DNA of 64,000 bases, taken from Mesorhizobium amorphae. GTDB lineage: Bacteria; Pseudomonadota; Alphaproteobacteria; Rhizobiales; Rhizobiaceae. Of this stretch, positions 53,070 to 62,580 are shown piece by piece (position 1 is the first letter of the stretch; each line of letters starts with the position of its first letter). Below the pieces are notes generated by a model that had not been told where the DNA came from, did not search any database, and saw nothing but the letters and a program-made list of their open reading frames with translations. The DNA is taken from contig NZ_JHQS01000024.1 in assembly GCF_014843845.1 (NCBI RefSeq), positions 62,001-126,000 of the forward strand, read 5' to 3'. The position numbers and the translations under genes were made by a program.

Positions 53070-53271
53070 GATTCACCTCACCCTCGTGCATGGCGCGTTC
53101 CATTTCGCAGCTATTTCAGACCCTTTCTGCCGACGCAAAAAGCCCGCCGCTAGAAGGTGAGGCCTGAGAGTTAGGCCATGTTGTTCAGCCTATCTTGCAC
53201 CGCGCTCAGGTACGGTCACGCCGTCCGTGACTCTATCGCTCGGGCGCAACACGATCCCCTGCGGCAAGACT

Positions 53272-55116
53272 TCAGGCTGCTCCGGGATTGGATGTCAGTG
53301 GCTTTGGGACGGCCTGAATGCCATGTTCCTGAAATGCCTGGTGCACGGCGATCAAAGCGGCGCGGCGGATCATGAAGTTTCTGCCCGCTTTCGCCTTGAA
53401 TTTGGCCCGGATGACCAGCGTGCCGTCCTCAACCTCGGCAATTCCCTGGCTCTTGAACGGCTCGAGCAGATCTCCAGCAAGTTCCGGGTTGGCCGAAATA
53501 TCCTGGCCGATCTTCTTGAAAATCTTGCGGACTTTTTCGACATCGGTGTTGAATGCGACGCGAAAGATCAGTTTCTCGATCATCCAGTCGCGGCTGAAAT
53601 TCTGGATCTTGCCAATCTCGCCATAGGGAATTGTCGCCAAGGCACCGCGCTGATGGCGCAGGGAAACCGACCGAACCGAGATTTTTTCTACGGTCCCCTT
53701 GGCGCCCGACGTTTCGATGTATTCGCCGAAGCGGAATGCATCGTCGATCAGGAAAAACAGCCCGGAGACCACGTCCTTCACCAGCGTCTGCGAGCCGAAG
53801 CCGATGGCCAACCCGAACACGCTCAAGCCGGCGATCAGCGGCCAGACATTGACCCCGATCGACACCAGGATCGAGAGCAGCGCCAAGGCCAGAATGCTCG
53901 ATTTGCCGACCGCGCTGATCAGAGGCACCAGAGTGCCCAACCGTGAACGCGGCGCACCCAGCGCCTCTTCGTCACCACCTACGGCGGGCAACTCCGCGCG
54001 CAAGGCGCGAGCCGTCGCTGTGCCGACCACGTTCCACAGAAACGCCGCCACCAACATGATCAGCGCCACACCGGATGCGCCCTTGGCGACCTCTCGCAGA
54101 TCTATGCCGAACCCGGCAGCCAGCGGTGTCGCCCATAGCGTTCCCAGCATGGCAATCATAATAGCCACGACGGTGAAGCGGGCGGTCTGTCGCCCCGCCG
54201 CCGCCAAGATTGAGATGTCAGGAGACTCCAATCCGCGCTGCGCCCAGTTCCCGATCATTGCGTCGAGATGCGGCGCGGCGAGAAACACCAACGCGGTCAG
54301 CAGAACGGCCGACCCACGAAGCGATGCTCCCAGGGTCAGCGCGGCCTGAGTGCTGAGAAAGGTGATTATCAGGAACGCGATCACGATCGCCGGCCACATT
54401 TTGGCGAGACGGGTGCGCCAGCGGCCTCTGGGGCGCGGACCGGCGACGGCGGCTGCCATTGTGCGTCTGTGCCGCCATACCGCCCATGCAAACAGAAGGT
54501 AGATCGGAATTCCCAAGCCTGTTCGCAGCAGATCCCCCAGGGCCGGCCCGACGCTCCAGAGCCGCAACGTCCCGAGCAGCGTAGCGCCGATCATCGCCAA
54601 GCCAATGGCAAGCGAGAGGTCGCGCACGAGCGCCGCCAGATGGACGGAGCGCTCCGCGAACTCGGTTCGCCGCGATGCCATCAAGAGTGATCTGACGGCG
54701 GCGAGGATGATGAAGCCGAGCACGGTCGCCACCGCCCAAAGGCGAAGGGTTTGCAAAGGCACGCCAGAACCGGCCAGCAGCCGCGCAGCAATGAAACCGA
54801 TAACCAGCGCCACCACAGTAGCCGCGACGCCCGCGAAGAATCTGCGCCATGCACTGCTTGTGGCACTCGCCTTCTTGAGCCGCCGGGCGAGCAGGATGAA
54901 CACGCCCGCGACGAGCGCAACAACCAGCACAATCTCGAACAGGAGCGCAAGGAGAGATGTTCCCCCGGCCGCAAGCGAGGCCCTCAGGTTTTCAATTTCG
55001 ACGGGGACGTCGCTCAAAGCGGCAAACCGCGCGAACAGTCCGGAGACGAAACGCTCGGCGAGCTGTTCGAAGCCCGAAATCAACGAAGTAACGTCCGTTT
55101 CCGCCGTCTTGTCCAC
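53272..55116 (-). CDS. MscS family mechanosensitive channel
   Basis: A 614-residue protein much longer than E. coli MscS. Multiple N-terminal hydrophobic segments (about ten) precede the conserved pore helix and beta domain: GLSVFGLAIGFGSQTLVKDVVSGLFFLIDDAFRFGEYIE, then TVEKISVRSVSLRHQRG and IPYGEIGKIQNFSRDW. An ion channel that opens under membrane tension to release solutes. Single gene; codons normal. Confidence 0.92.
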   Translation of the reverse strand: MDKTAETDVTSLISGFEQLAERFVSGLFARFAALSDVPVEIENLRASLAAGGTSLLALLFEIVLVVALVAGVFILLARRLKKASATSSAWRRFFAGVAATVVALVIGFIAARLLAGSGVPLQTLRLWAVATVLGFIILAAVRSLLMASRRTEFAERSVHLAALVRDLSLAIGLAMIGATLLGTLRLWSVGPALGDLLRTGLGIPIYLLFAWAVWRHRRTMAAAVAGPRPRGRWRTRLAKMWPAIVIAFLIITFLSTQAALTLGASLRGSAVLLTALVFLAAPHLDAMIGNWAQRGLESPDISILAAAGRQTARFTVVAIMIAMLGTLWATPLAAGFGIDLREVAKGASGVALIMLVAAFLWNVVGTATARALRAELPAVGGDEEALGAPRSRLGTLVPLISAVGKSSILALALLSILVSIGVNVWPLIAGLSVFGLAIGFGSQTLVKDVVSGLFFLIDDAFRFGEYIETSGAKGTVEKISVRSVSLRHQRGALATIPYGEIGKIQNFSRDWMIEKLIFRVAFNTDVEKVRKIFKKIGQDISANPELAGDLLEPFKSQGIAEVEDGTLVIRAKFKAKAGRNFMIRRAALIAVHQAFQEHGIQAVPKPLTSNPGAA

Positions 55117-55494
55117 GATTTCCCCCTTCAGCGCCTCGGAAGCCAGTTCCGGCGGTCGCTCGTCGGCCGCTGTCTCGCTATCCAGCGCCTAACCGTCGAA
55201 CAATTCAAGCTTTTTTGCCCGGCCCTTTGCCCCGCGCGGGGTCCGAGCGCACTGAACCCATCGGCCCAGAGCGCAACGACCGCGCCGATTTCGTAGGTCT
55301 GATTTGCGCTGCCTATCAGGCGTTTTCTGTGGCTTTCTTCTGCTCGACTTTCGGAAAGCCACATCTCATTCAGCTCTCTATTTGAACGCCTCTCCGCAAG
55401 CAAGTACGCTGCCAAACGACAATGGCCCATTCGGCGGTAGTGGTTTCATCGTAGCAGAGTGGGAGTGTTGAGAAGTTTGCACGACATACCATCG
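55117..55494. other. 378-bp intergenic region, no gene seen
   Basis: Between the MscS channel start and the next gene's stop, both on the - strand. A 100-residue - strand frame exists, but its composition is not coding-like and its base content is lower in GC than flanking genes. It is presumably the channel promoter region. No repeat or obvious operator was noted. Confidence 0.4.
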
Positions 55495-56811
55495 CTAGCT
55501 GGGAGGTATCGCAACCAGGAAGCCACTGGCCAGCAGATATTCATAAAGATGCAGTAGAGGGGGTGCGGGGCGCAACTGATCGGCAGTTATCCATTGCCGG
55601 CTGCCGTCAACCTCCCATCCGCGCCCCAGCTCAGTTTCGAGCAGGGGAAGCAACTCCTCGCGAGGGCATGGATAGGCCAGTACACGTACGTTGGAGCCGA
55701 AGAGCCGTGCGATACCCTCGAGCAGGCGGCCTTCCAGGTGCTGGTATCTTACAACGTCGAAAATCCGTATCAACGCAGGCAGCGGCACGGCAAAACGCAA
55801 CGGAGCCTGCGTATATCGACGCACAAATGCAGTGGCACGGTACAACTGGCGATGCTGCGTCAGCATCGCTGCACCCTCGCCCATTACAGGAAGCGGCGCA
55901 TTGGAATCGACGACCGTCAGGCGTACATCGATGACGTCCTTCACCTCAGGATTGCCAGCGACCTCACGGCGAAGCGTTTCCAGGCACGCCGCAATCGCTT
56001 CCGGTGAAAGGTTGTCGTGCGAGTCGCGCGCCAACGGCACGATGACCACAGACTTTTTATACAGAAATTCATTGGCAGCGACAGCCGCACCATCACCGTC
56101 CAGCGTCACCGCCTCAGCCCGACCGTCGCGTGCCAAGACCGTATGCAGTTCGCGCATGTCGCAACCCGCGAACGCGCTGCCTCGCATCACGATCTGATCA
56201 ATTTCGAGGCGATCATTTGCAAGGTTGTCGAACATCCTTGCAGGCAAATCTCCGGGCGCTGCTCGCTCATTCAGCAGCGCATGCAGCAGGTTCACACCCA
56301 GAATGCCCACCGCCTCCTGCTGAAGCAGGTTGGCATTATCGCGAAGATTTGCGTGCAGCAGAATGTCGCTCGCCCCAGCCCGCGGTTGATCCTGAAAGCG
56401 GACGCCGATCCAGCCGTGGCAATCGTTGGTGCCCGCAAAGTTGCGGGCGGCGATGGTATCGGCGAAAGCGAACAAGCGCGTGTCTTTGCCGCGGGCATCA
56501 CCGACCTGTTGCACAAGCGATTTCCATTCACAATCGAGCATCGCCTTAAGCCGCTGCCCGGACACGTAGCGCGTTCCGGAGCCGTAAAGGTCGTCGCTCA
56601 CTTCCTTGTCGTAGGCTGAGACGGTCTTCGCCACCGTGCCCGACGCGGCGCCAACGCGCAGAAACCATCGCGCCACTTCCTGACCCGCGCCGATCTCCGC
56701 GAACGAGCCGAAACTCGTCGCATCGAGATTGACCTCCAGCGCCTTCTGATGCGTGTCAGCAACGGCGTTATCGGATCGACCCGTCACATCGGTAGTGGCA
56801 GAATGATGCAT
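55495..56811 (-). CDS. conserved protein of unknown function (often mislabelled TonB-dependent receptor)
   Basis: A 438-residue soluble protein. The N-terminal block (FGSFAEIGAGQEVARWFLRVGAASGTVAKTVSAYDKEVSD) and FADTIAARNFAGTNDCHGWIGVRFQ are strongly conserved in a widespread bacterial family. From memory, databases sometimes call it a TonB-dependent receptor or a nicotinate-nucleotide adenylyltransferase, neither supported by signal peptide, beta-barrel or adenylyltransferase motifs here. Function unknown. Stand-alone gene upstream of MscS on the same strand. Confidence 0.75.
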   Translation of the reverse strand: MHHSATTDVTGRSDNAVADTHQKALEVNLDATSFGSFAEIGAGQEVARWFLRVGAASGTVAKTVSAYDKEVSDDLYGSGTRYVSGQRLKAMLDCEWKSLVQQVGDARGKDTRLFAFADTIAARNFAGTNDCHGWIGVRFQDQPRAGASDILLHANLRDNANLLQQEAVGILGVNLLHALLNERAAPGDLPARMFDNLANDRLEIDQIVMRGSAFAGCDMRELHTVLARDGRAEAVTLDGDGAAVAANEFLYKKSVVIVPLARDSHDNLSPEAIAACLETLRREVAGNPEVKDVIDVRLTVVDSNAPLPVMGEGAAMLTQHRQLYRATAFVRRYTQAPLRFAVPLPALIRIFDVVRYQHLEGRLLEGIARLFGSNVRVLAYPCPREELLPLLETELGRGWEVDGSRQWITADQLRPAPPLLHLYEYLLASGFLVAIPPS

Positions 56812-56923
56812 GGAGCCTCTTCGCTTAAAGGAAGTTGCGTTTCAACACTGCCCTCGACGCTAGTGCAAATTGATCCGTCCGGCCAGTTGCTCGCTCTCCA
56901 CCAATCGGCACACCTATTGTAAA

Positions 56924-58168
56924 TCAGTACCCTGGTACGCCCGGCGTGTTCATGTCGAAAAGTGGTAACGCCAGGAATGCCTTTGCAACGAGCGCATTGG
57001 CAAGATCGACGAAGAACGATCCCGCCAGGGTGATCAGCAAGAACGCCTTCGGCGCGGGTCCGTAGCGGCGCGCCACCTCGTCCATGGTCGCCATCGCAAC
57101 GGGCATCGAAGATATCCCAAAGCCGAGAAAGCCACCGACGGTAACCGCTGCCTCATAATCCCGGCCCAGCAACCGGAATAGAACGAAATAGGCAATCGCC
57201 ACGATGACCATGATCTGCAGCAGCACATTGACGAAAAGTGGTCCGAGGATAGCGGCAACGGCAATCAGCTTTGTGCTCATGAGGCTGAGCACCAGAAACA
57301 GGTTCAGGGCGACCTCGCCGCCCTTTTGGATCGGCTCGAAGTCCAGCCGGATGCGAGTCCAGTCAACAAGGTTCGTCAGGAAAACTCCCGCGAGCATCGC
57401 CGACAGGAAGCCAGGCAGCAATAATCCTGCATCCTTGGCCCAGCTATTGAGCTTGTCGCCAAGAAGGACCGATACCGCAACAATCAGGATGGTCGCCAGA
57501 ATGCTTTCAAGCGATCCTCCTGACGCTGCTGCCGGAGTCTCTTTTTGCGGCTCGGCGAAGGAGACCTCGGTCTGCGGCGCCGCGGCCGGGGAGAGTCCAT
57601 GACGCCCGATCAGCCAGCCGGTAATGGGTCCCGACACCAGAGCGCCGGTGATTACAGCAAGTGTCGCCGCTCCTGCTCCGACCGCTTGCGCGTTCTGAAG
57701 CCCGACGGCCTCCGCCTCCTTCGCCCAGGCAAGCGCCGTCCCTGGCCCACCGACGAAGGAAAGGCTCCCGGCTAGGAGCCCGTAGAAGGGGTGCGCACCC
57801 CAAGCCGTAGCGACACCGATGCCAACCAGATTCTGGCAGACCAGCAGGAGCACCGTCACCGCGCAGAGGATGATCAACGGACGGCCACCGGCGCGCAACG
57901 CTTTCAACTTCGCCGACAGGCCGATCGTCGTGAAGAAGACAAGCAACAGAAGATCGCGGAGCTTTGTGCCGAAGGCGACCTCAGTTGCGAACATGACCTG
58001 AGCAAGGAGAACCAGCAGAGCCACTATCATGGCACCGATCAGGGCATTGGGCATGTCGATGCGTTTGAGCACTGGAACCATTTGACGAATGCGGGTCCCC
58101 GCGAGCAAAGCGATCAGACCAATGATCAGCGTGGCAAGTTCCGAGAATTCAACATGGTCCGCGGCCAT
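56924..58168 (-). CDS. gltS: sodium/glutamate symporter (GltS family)
   Basis: A 414-residue inner-membrane carrier of the ESS family with two repeated halves of hydrophobic helices. Motifs include LLVFFTTIGLSAKLKALRAGG, SLSFVGGPGTALAWAKEAE and, in the second half, LVLSLMSTKLIAVA and GGFLGFGISSMPVAMATMDEVARRYGPAPKAFLLI. Imports glutamate with Na+. The residues around GGPGTA and GISSMP form the substrate hairpins in this family. Not in an operon. Confidence 0.9.
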   Translation of the reverse strand: MAADHVEFSELATLIIGLIALLAGTRIRQMVPVLKRIDMPNALIGAMIVALLVLLAQVMFATEVAFGTKLRDLLLLVFFTTIGLSAKLKALRAGGRPLIILCAVTVLLLVCQNLVGIGVATAWGAHPFYGLLAGSLSFVGGPGTALAWAKEAEAVGLQNAQAVGAGAATLAVITGALVSGPITGWLIGRHGLSPAAAPQTEVSFAEPQKETPAAASGGSLESILATILIVAVSVLLGDKLNSWAKDAGLLLPGFLSAMLAGVFLTNLVDWTRIRLDFEPIQKGGEVALNLFLVLSLMSTKLIAVAAILGPLFVNVLLQIMVIVAIAYFVLFRLLGRDYEAAVTVGGFLGFGISSMPVAMATMDEVARRYGPAPKAFLLITLAGSFFVDLANALVAKAFLALPLFDMNTPGVPGY

Positions 58169-58362
58169 CGCTCAATTCCCCCGTCTCGAAGCTCTACGAG
58201 CGCTTCCATCATCGTCATCACCAATCTCGCTTCGGCGAATGGCTAAACGTCTTCGGCGATGCAAAATAACAACTGCGCTGCTCGACCAGCCTACCACCAA
58301 TGCGAGATCAGCGAGACGGCCTCCCTTGGCGCTTCGATCTCACCAGCGAGGCCCTTCCCAGA

Positions 58363-59373
58363 TCAATAGCCAAGGCGAGGAGACGGCACGCCAACCCGGA
58401 TCAATCTCGAAAAATCCGGCGACAGGCCCGACTTCCGCGCACGGTCGTCTATGTGGGCCAACTCCCTAAGAGTCGACAATGGCAAGCGGGTGTCGAGTGC
58501 ACCCCGGTCGTACGCATAGTCGGGAAGATAGCCGTTGACGATGAGGCGCCAGTCGAGGGGAACGGCGTCGCCGACCGCTCGCATCATCTTGACGATCGTC
58601 GTCGTGCAGTTCGTCGTGATGGAATTGTAGAATTCCGGAGCCGCGGAAAGCGCGTTCGCGTCCGAGACGTATTCCAGCAGGAGCGCCCGGGCCGCGTCAG
58701 GCGACGCTTTCAGGCGATAGATCTGGACATCCTCTCCCCGAACATTTGACCTGACGCCGACCACGTCTCGCTCGTCGGCCGCGACAATGACCAAGGGATT
58801 GCTCTTGAACAGGTCCGCTATGGGCGAAAACTCGCCACCGACACGACGCCGCACCTCAATGGACCAGGCAAGATATTCCCCACCGGAGAAGCCAAAGCTC
58901 ATGATGACATGGGCCATTTTCGGTCCAGCCCAATAGGACATGAAGAGGTCGGCGGTCTGAACGGTGGAAAGGTCGTAGGTCCGGGTTGTCCAACGTTCGG
59001 TGAAATCGGTGTCGCTGCGCCATTCGAAGTCGCGCACGTCTTTCAGGGTTAACAGGTTTCCGTCGCGGGTGCCGGTTACCTGACGGGCGACATCAGGAGC
59101 CCAGTCGGCGTCGCCCAAGGGCTTGATGGTGCTCCACCAGACCAGAACCGCAGCAAACGCGGCGAGAAACAGGGCAAACCCCCGGATGCGAAAACGGCTG
59201 AAGAGCGCGATGACGGTGCCGAGGCCGAACAAGATGAAAAGGGCGCAGGCAGCAGCCCGACCAAGCTCTCCCGCAGGCAGGCGATACCACATGGCAAATC
59301 CGGCCCAGGCAGTTAATACTGCAATGGCGAGCGAAAGGATAATAGCGAGCGATATCCGAGCGATGCGATGCAT
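58363..59373 (-). CDS. DUF4105 (Lnb-type) membrane protein
   Basis: About 336 residues. Three hydrophobic helices occupy the first 100 residues, then a periplasmic DUF4105 domain: YDLSTVQTADLFMSYWAGPKMAHVIMSFGF, EFYNSITTNCTTTIVKMM (conserved Asn-Cys-Thr) and LPDYAYDRGALDT. The Cys and His are arranged as in NlpC/P60-like hydrolases, and the domain has been linked to lipoprotein N-acyltransferase Lnb. Start ATG 59373 or 59394. It lies next to a small secreted protein on the same strand. Confidence 0.8.
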   Translation of the reverse strand: MHRIARISLAIILSLAIAVLTAWAGFAMWYRLPAGELGRAAACALFILFGLGTVIALFSRFRIRGFALFLAAFAAVLVWWSTIKPLGDADWAPDVARQVTGTRDGNLLTLKDVRDFEWRSDTDFTERWTTRTYDLSTVQTADLFMSYWAGPKMAHVIMSFGFSGGEYLAWSIEVRRRVGGEFSPIADLFKSNPLVIVAADERDVVGVRSNVRGEDVQIYRLKASPDAARALLLEYVSDANALSAAPEFYNSITTNCTTTIVKMMRAVGDAVPLDWRLIVNGYLPDYAYDRGALDTRLPLSTLRELAHIDDRARKSGLSPDFSRLIRVGVPSPRLGY

Positions 59374-59421
59374 CACGTACCCCTTTGCAGCCATGCAGGC
59401 CCCGCAGAGGCACAGCCGCCT

Positions 59422-59685
59422 TTACTTTGTGCGCGCGACGCCGCCCGAAATCTCGATCGCTTCAGATCCAGTCAAGGCCTCGAGGTCACCATTGGGCCAA
59501 GTGACGAACCAGCCGTTCGGGCAGAATTCGACGGTTTCGCCAGCGTGGAGCGTCAGCTTCGTCTTGTCGCCGCCTTCCGTCACGATCAGCGTGCGGATCT
59601 CACGGACCTTGTTAACCACGCTGGCCGCCGAGGCCGAACCACCCACGGCAAGAACAGCAATGGCGGCGGCGAGCGACTTCAACAT
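59422..59685 (-). CDS. small secreted protein, unknown function
   Basis: An 87-residue protein with a signal peptide (MLKSLAAAIAVLAVGGSASA). The mature part is short and beta-rich (REIRTLIVTEGGDKTKLTLHAGETVEFCPNGWFVTWPNG) with a single cysteine. No family recognised. I chose ATG 59685 because the signal peptide starts there. It lies 48 bp upstream of the DUF4105 gene and may be co-transcribed. Confidence 0.7.
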   Translation of the reverse strand: MLKSLAAAIAVLAVGGSASAASVVNKVREIRTLIVTEGGDKTKLTLHAGETVEFCPNGWFVTWPNGDLEALTGSEAIEISGGVARTK

Positions 59686-59830
59686 GTAGCACTTGATTGA
59701 CCGATTAGCGGCGGACAATATCTAAACTGCATTGTCAGCAGTGTCGTGAACCACCGTTTCTGGTTGACCATGAAGTGGCCTCTGCCGACGAGGTCGGTAT
59801 TGGCGACAGCATCACCGTTTCCGAACTAGG

Positions 59831-60787
59831 CTAGTCATCTGTCAGCTGCCATTTGTCACCGGGATTGAATTGCTTTATCGCGCCGGCCACAGCCTCCGTT
59901 TTCGGACCAAGGTCGGCTTGGTAGACAATGCCTTGATGATTGACCGCGAAGGTGTGAACGCCCGTCTCGGCATATTTCACAGGCCAGGCCAGAAGCGCGA
60001 AACCCGCGATCATGTTGCCGTTGATGACATAGTTGTAGGCGCCGCCGGCGATATTTTTGCCCTGACCATTGAGGATGCGAAAGCGATAACCAAAATAGCC
60101 ATCGCCTTTCTTGGCCTTGTCGAGAGCTGCCTGGTTGATGAAGTCGCCTGCCGGACTAATGCCATTGGCTTCGTCGGACGGCCAATATAGTCCGTCGGTC
60201 AGGCCCTCGCTGCTGGCCAGCTTCTGGGCGTACTCCAGCACGCCATCGCCATCACGGTCTTCCGAGGCGTAATCACGTTGAGCGTCGACGTAGGCACGGA
60301 CCGTTTCGATTGCCCCGATCTCATTTTCGCCGACGCGCCGGTTGATGATCTCTTCTATGCCAGCATAGGTATCGAAAGCCCATTTGCCGTCTTTACCCTT
60401 CACGATGGGGAACGGCAGGGGCCATAGCTTGTCACCAATGTCGAGTTCCTTGCGGTCGCCAAGATCGCGCACGATCACCGTCTTGGCAGCACCTTGCTTG
60501 ATCTGCGCGTAGGTATCCATCACGCCTTCGCTTGTCCGCAGCTTCGCGGCATCCAGACCAAGCAATGCCGCCAGTCCGTCGAAATCGTCCTTCGCCAGGA
60601 CCGATTTGAATGCTTCCACCGCCGCTGAAGGATCATCGAAAAGCGGCGGATCGTTCTTGGCCACGTAGTCAGTGAGGCTCTGCTCCTCCTGCGCGCTGAC
60701 AAAATTTGCAGAACCCGCGCCAATGCCCAAGATCATTCCGACACCGAGCAGCGAACGTAGAACAAGACTCCGGACGCACGTTTTCAT
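59831..60787 (-). CDS. DUF2950 secreted protein
   Basis: A 318-residue periplasmic protein. Signal peptide LRSLLGVGMILGIGAGSANFVSA. The remainder matches DUF2950: PFPIVKGKDGKWAFDTYAGIEEIINRRVGENE, YASEDRDGDGVLEYAQKLASSEGLTDGLYWP and GYFGYRFRILNGQG. Function unknown. It follows the DUF3300 gene by 25 bp on the same strand; the two domains are usually found as neighbours, indicating a joint envelope role. Start ATG 60787. Confidence 0.88.
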   Translation of the reverse strand: MKTCVRSLVLRSLLGVGMILGIGAGSANFVSAQEEQSLTDYVAKNDPPLFDDPSAAVEAFKSVLAKDDFDGLAALLGLDAAKLRTSEGVMDTYAQIKQGAAKTVIVRDLGDRKELDIGDKLWPLPFPIVKGKDGKWAFDTYAGIEEIINRRVGENEIGAIETVRAYVDAQRDYASEDRDGDGVLEYAQKLASSEGLTDGLYWPSDEANGISPAGDFINQAALDKAKKGDGYFGYRFRILNGQGKNIAGGAYNYVINGNMIAGFALLAWPVKYAETGVHTFAVNHQGIVYQADLGPKTEAVAGAIKQFNPGDKWQLTDD

Positions 60788-60812
60788 GGTCGGTTTCCTC
60801 TCGCCAAAAGTC

Positions 60813-62171
60813 TTAACGCCTGCGCCCGCCACCGCCCTGCCTGCCACCGCTCGGCCTGATCATCTTGTGGCCGCCGCCGCCGCTGCTGCGAATTCCGCCT
60901 CCCATGCTCTTCGCACCGCGGTTGGAGGCAATCTGCTGACGTTTTCCAGAGCTGACGTTGCCAAGGCCCGAAGGATTCCTCGGTCTGTTGTCCACTCTCA
61001 TTGCCGGCTTCGGCTTGCCAACCGGGCGATTGATTTTCCCAGACGCCTTGGCCGCGGAACGGTCATTTTTTCGCACCGAAGCATTTGGCTTGGTGTTGGT
61101 TGGCCTTTTCAAATCTGCCTTTGCTGCGGGGGGCCGGGCTTTCAAACCCTCTTTGATTTCGCGTTGGCGGACGTCCTTCACCTTCCCGGACTTTCCGGCC
61201 AGCGTGCTCATCCGGTCCTTATTGAGATCGGACGCCTTGTTGCGCAGATTGTTGCGGTCGTCCGTTTTGACCCGGTTGCGGATGCTCGTGTTGTCGATCT
61301 TGGCGAATTGGTTCTTGTCGAAGTTTATTTTCGAACGGTCGACATTCTTCCAGTCGACGTCGTTGAAATTGACCTTGCCGTTTATGTTGTTGAAGCAATT
61401 GTTGCAGTCGATATCGATATCGTTGCCGTTCCAGCCGCCGCCCCACACACCCCAGTCATTCCAATCCACTGCCGCTCCCCAGACCGCACCAGTGACGAAG
61501 GCCGCGAAATAGGGCGCGGTGGGATAGTAGTAGCTTGGGTAGGGGTCGGGATAATAGGCAATCGGAGCAACCGGATAATCGGTGGCGTAAAGCATCGCCG
61601 GTTCATACCGTGGAACATAGATCGTCTCCGCGCTAGCGGACCGGATGACGACATTGTCGTTCTCCTCGACAACCTTGATCTTGTCGTCGGACTTGATCAC
61701 GCCCTTGGCCACAGCTGCGTCGCGCAACTGCTGGATGGCGACCAGCACGTCTTTTTGCTGATATGTCAGTGCGTCGCCAAGCGCCTGGGTCCACTCCAGA
61801 TCGTCACTCATCATTTTGACGATTTCGGGATAATTGAGCAGTGAGATGACGCTGCCGTCCCAACTTTCCTTCGGCTTCAAGCTTGCGTTCTTGGCGACCT
61901 GATCCAAGAACCGGCTCGCCTCCACGATCTGCAGTGGATACAACGACGCTTCGGAAATTACTGCGACAAGCTCGTCGGGGTAGAGTGCGATACGCGCTAC
62001 CAGGACTTCGAGTTCATCCTCGTCAAGCGGTTCGGGAGCCTGGGTTGCCGCCGCGCTATCGGTAGCAGCGGCCTGATCCTGAGCAACCGCGAAAGAGGTC
62101 TGACCGGAGCACATCAAGATCGCGATCATGGCCACGGCGCCGGCATGCCGGCGCGGAAACTTGATCTCCAT
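60813..62171 (-). CDS. DUF3300 secreted protein
   Basis: A 452-residue protein. After a signal peptide (GAVAMIAILMCSGQTSFAVA) comes the DUF3300 domain (LVARIALYPDELVAVISEASLYPLQIVEASRFLD, VIQL.. NYPEIVKMMSDDLEWTQALGDAL). Then a Tyr/Pro/Trp-rich stretch (YYPDPYPSYYYPTAPYF), an Asn/Asp-rich stretch and a basic Gly/Arg/Ser-rich tail ending GGGRRR, likely disordered and envelope-binding. First gene of the DUF3300-DUF2950 pair. The start was moved to ATG 62171. Confidence 0.88.
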   Translation of the reverse strand: MEIKFPRRHAGAVAMIAILMCSGQTSFAVAQDQAAATDSAAATQAPEPLDEDELEVLVARIALYPDELVAVISEASLYPLQIVEASRFLDQVAKNASLKPKESWDGSVISLLNYPEIVKMMSDDLEWTQALGDALTYQQKDVLVAIQQLRDAAVAKGVIKSDDKIKVVEENDNVVIRSASAETIYVPRYEPAMLYATDYPVAPIAYYPDPYPSYYYPTAPYFAAFVTGAVWGAAVDWNDWGVWGGGWNGNDIDIDCNNCFNNINGKVNFNDVDWKNVDRSKINFDKNQFAKIDNTSIRNRVKTDDRNNLRNKASDLNKDRMSTLAGKSGKVKDVRQREIKEGLKARPPAAKADLKRPTNTKPNASVRKNDRSAAKASGKINRPVGKPKPAMRVDNRPRNPSGLGNVSSGKRQQIASNRGAKSMGGGIRSSGGGGHKMIRPSGGRQGGGGRRR

Positions 62172-62580
62172 TGTGATCCTCCCAGGTTGTGTCAACCCGG
62201 TTGTCAGCGACGACGTGTCGCCAAGTCCAGGGCGAATGTTCTTGCCTTGGTGCTACGTTGGCGCATTGCCTGCCGATGCGGAAGGTAAGTAACTGTATGC
62301 TACGTGCAGAAACTGGGAGACCCTGCCAGCGGATCAGTCGACGTTGAGGCCATCTTTTGGAGCGGATGTCCGCGTCAACAACAATGTTCGAAGGCGCGGC
62401 GCAGATGACCGGCCGGATCCGAACCACGAGATACTCTGAGTGTCGAAGAGGCATCCTACCGGCGACTCGACGGCAATCGGATAGGCGTCGTTTGATCGGC
62501 TGCTTCGGCAGAGCGGAATGCCGCTAAGACGAGGCCAGGATGAACGGAAAGCACATACGGCCTGAGCGGTCACGAGCTCT
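62172..62580. other. 409-bp intergenic region, no gene seen
   Basis: Between the FUSC-like gene stop and the DUF3300 start, both on the - strand. A near-palindrome TGTCAACC-C-GGTTGTCA lies at 62188-62204 close to the DUF3300 start and could be regulatory. Otherwise frames have poor codon use. Confidence 0.4.

Noticed and set aside
53178..53375. Short + frame between the secreted protein and MscS
   Set aside because: It overlaps the MscS 3' end and has no protein-like features.
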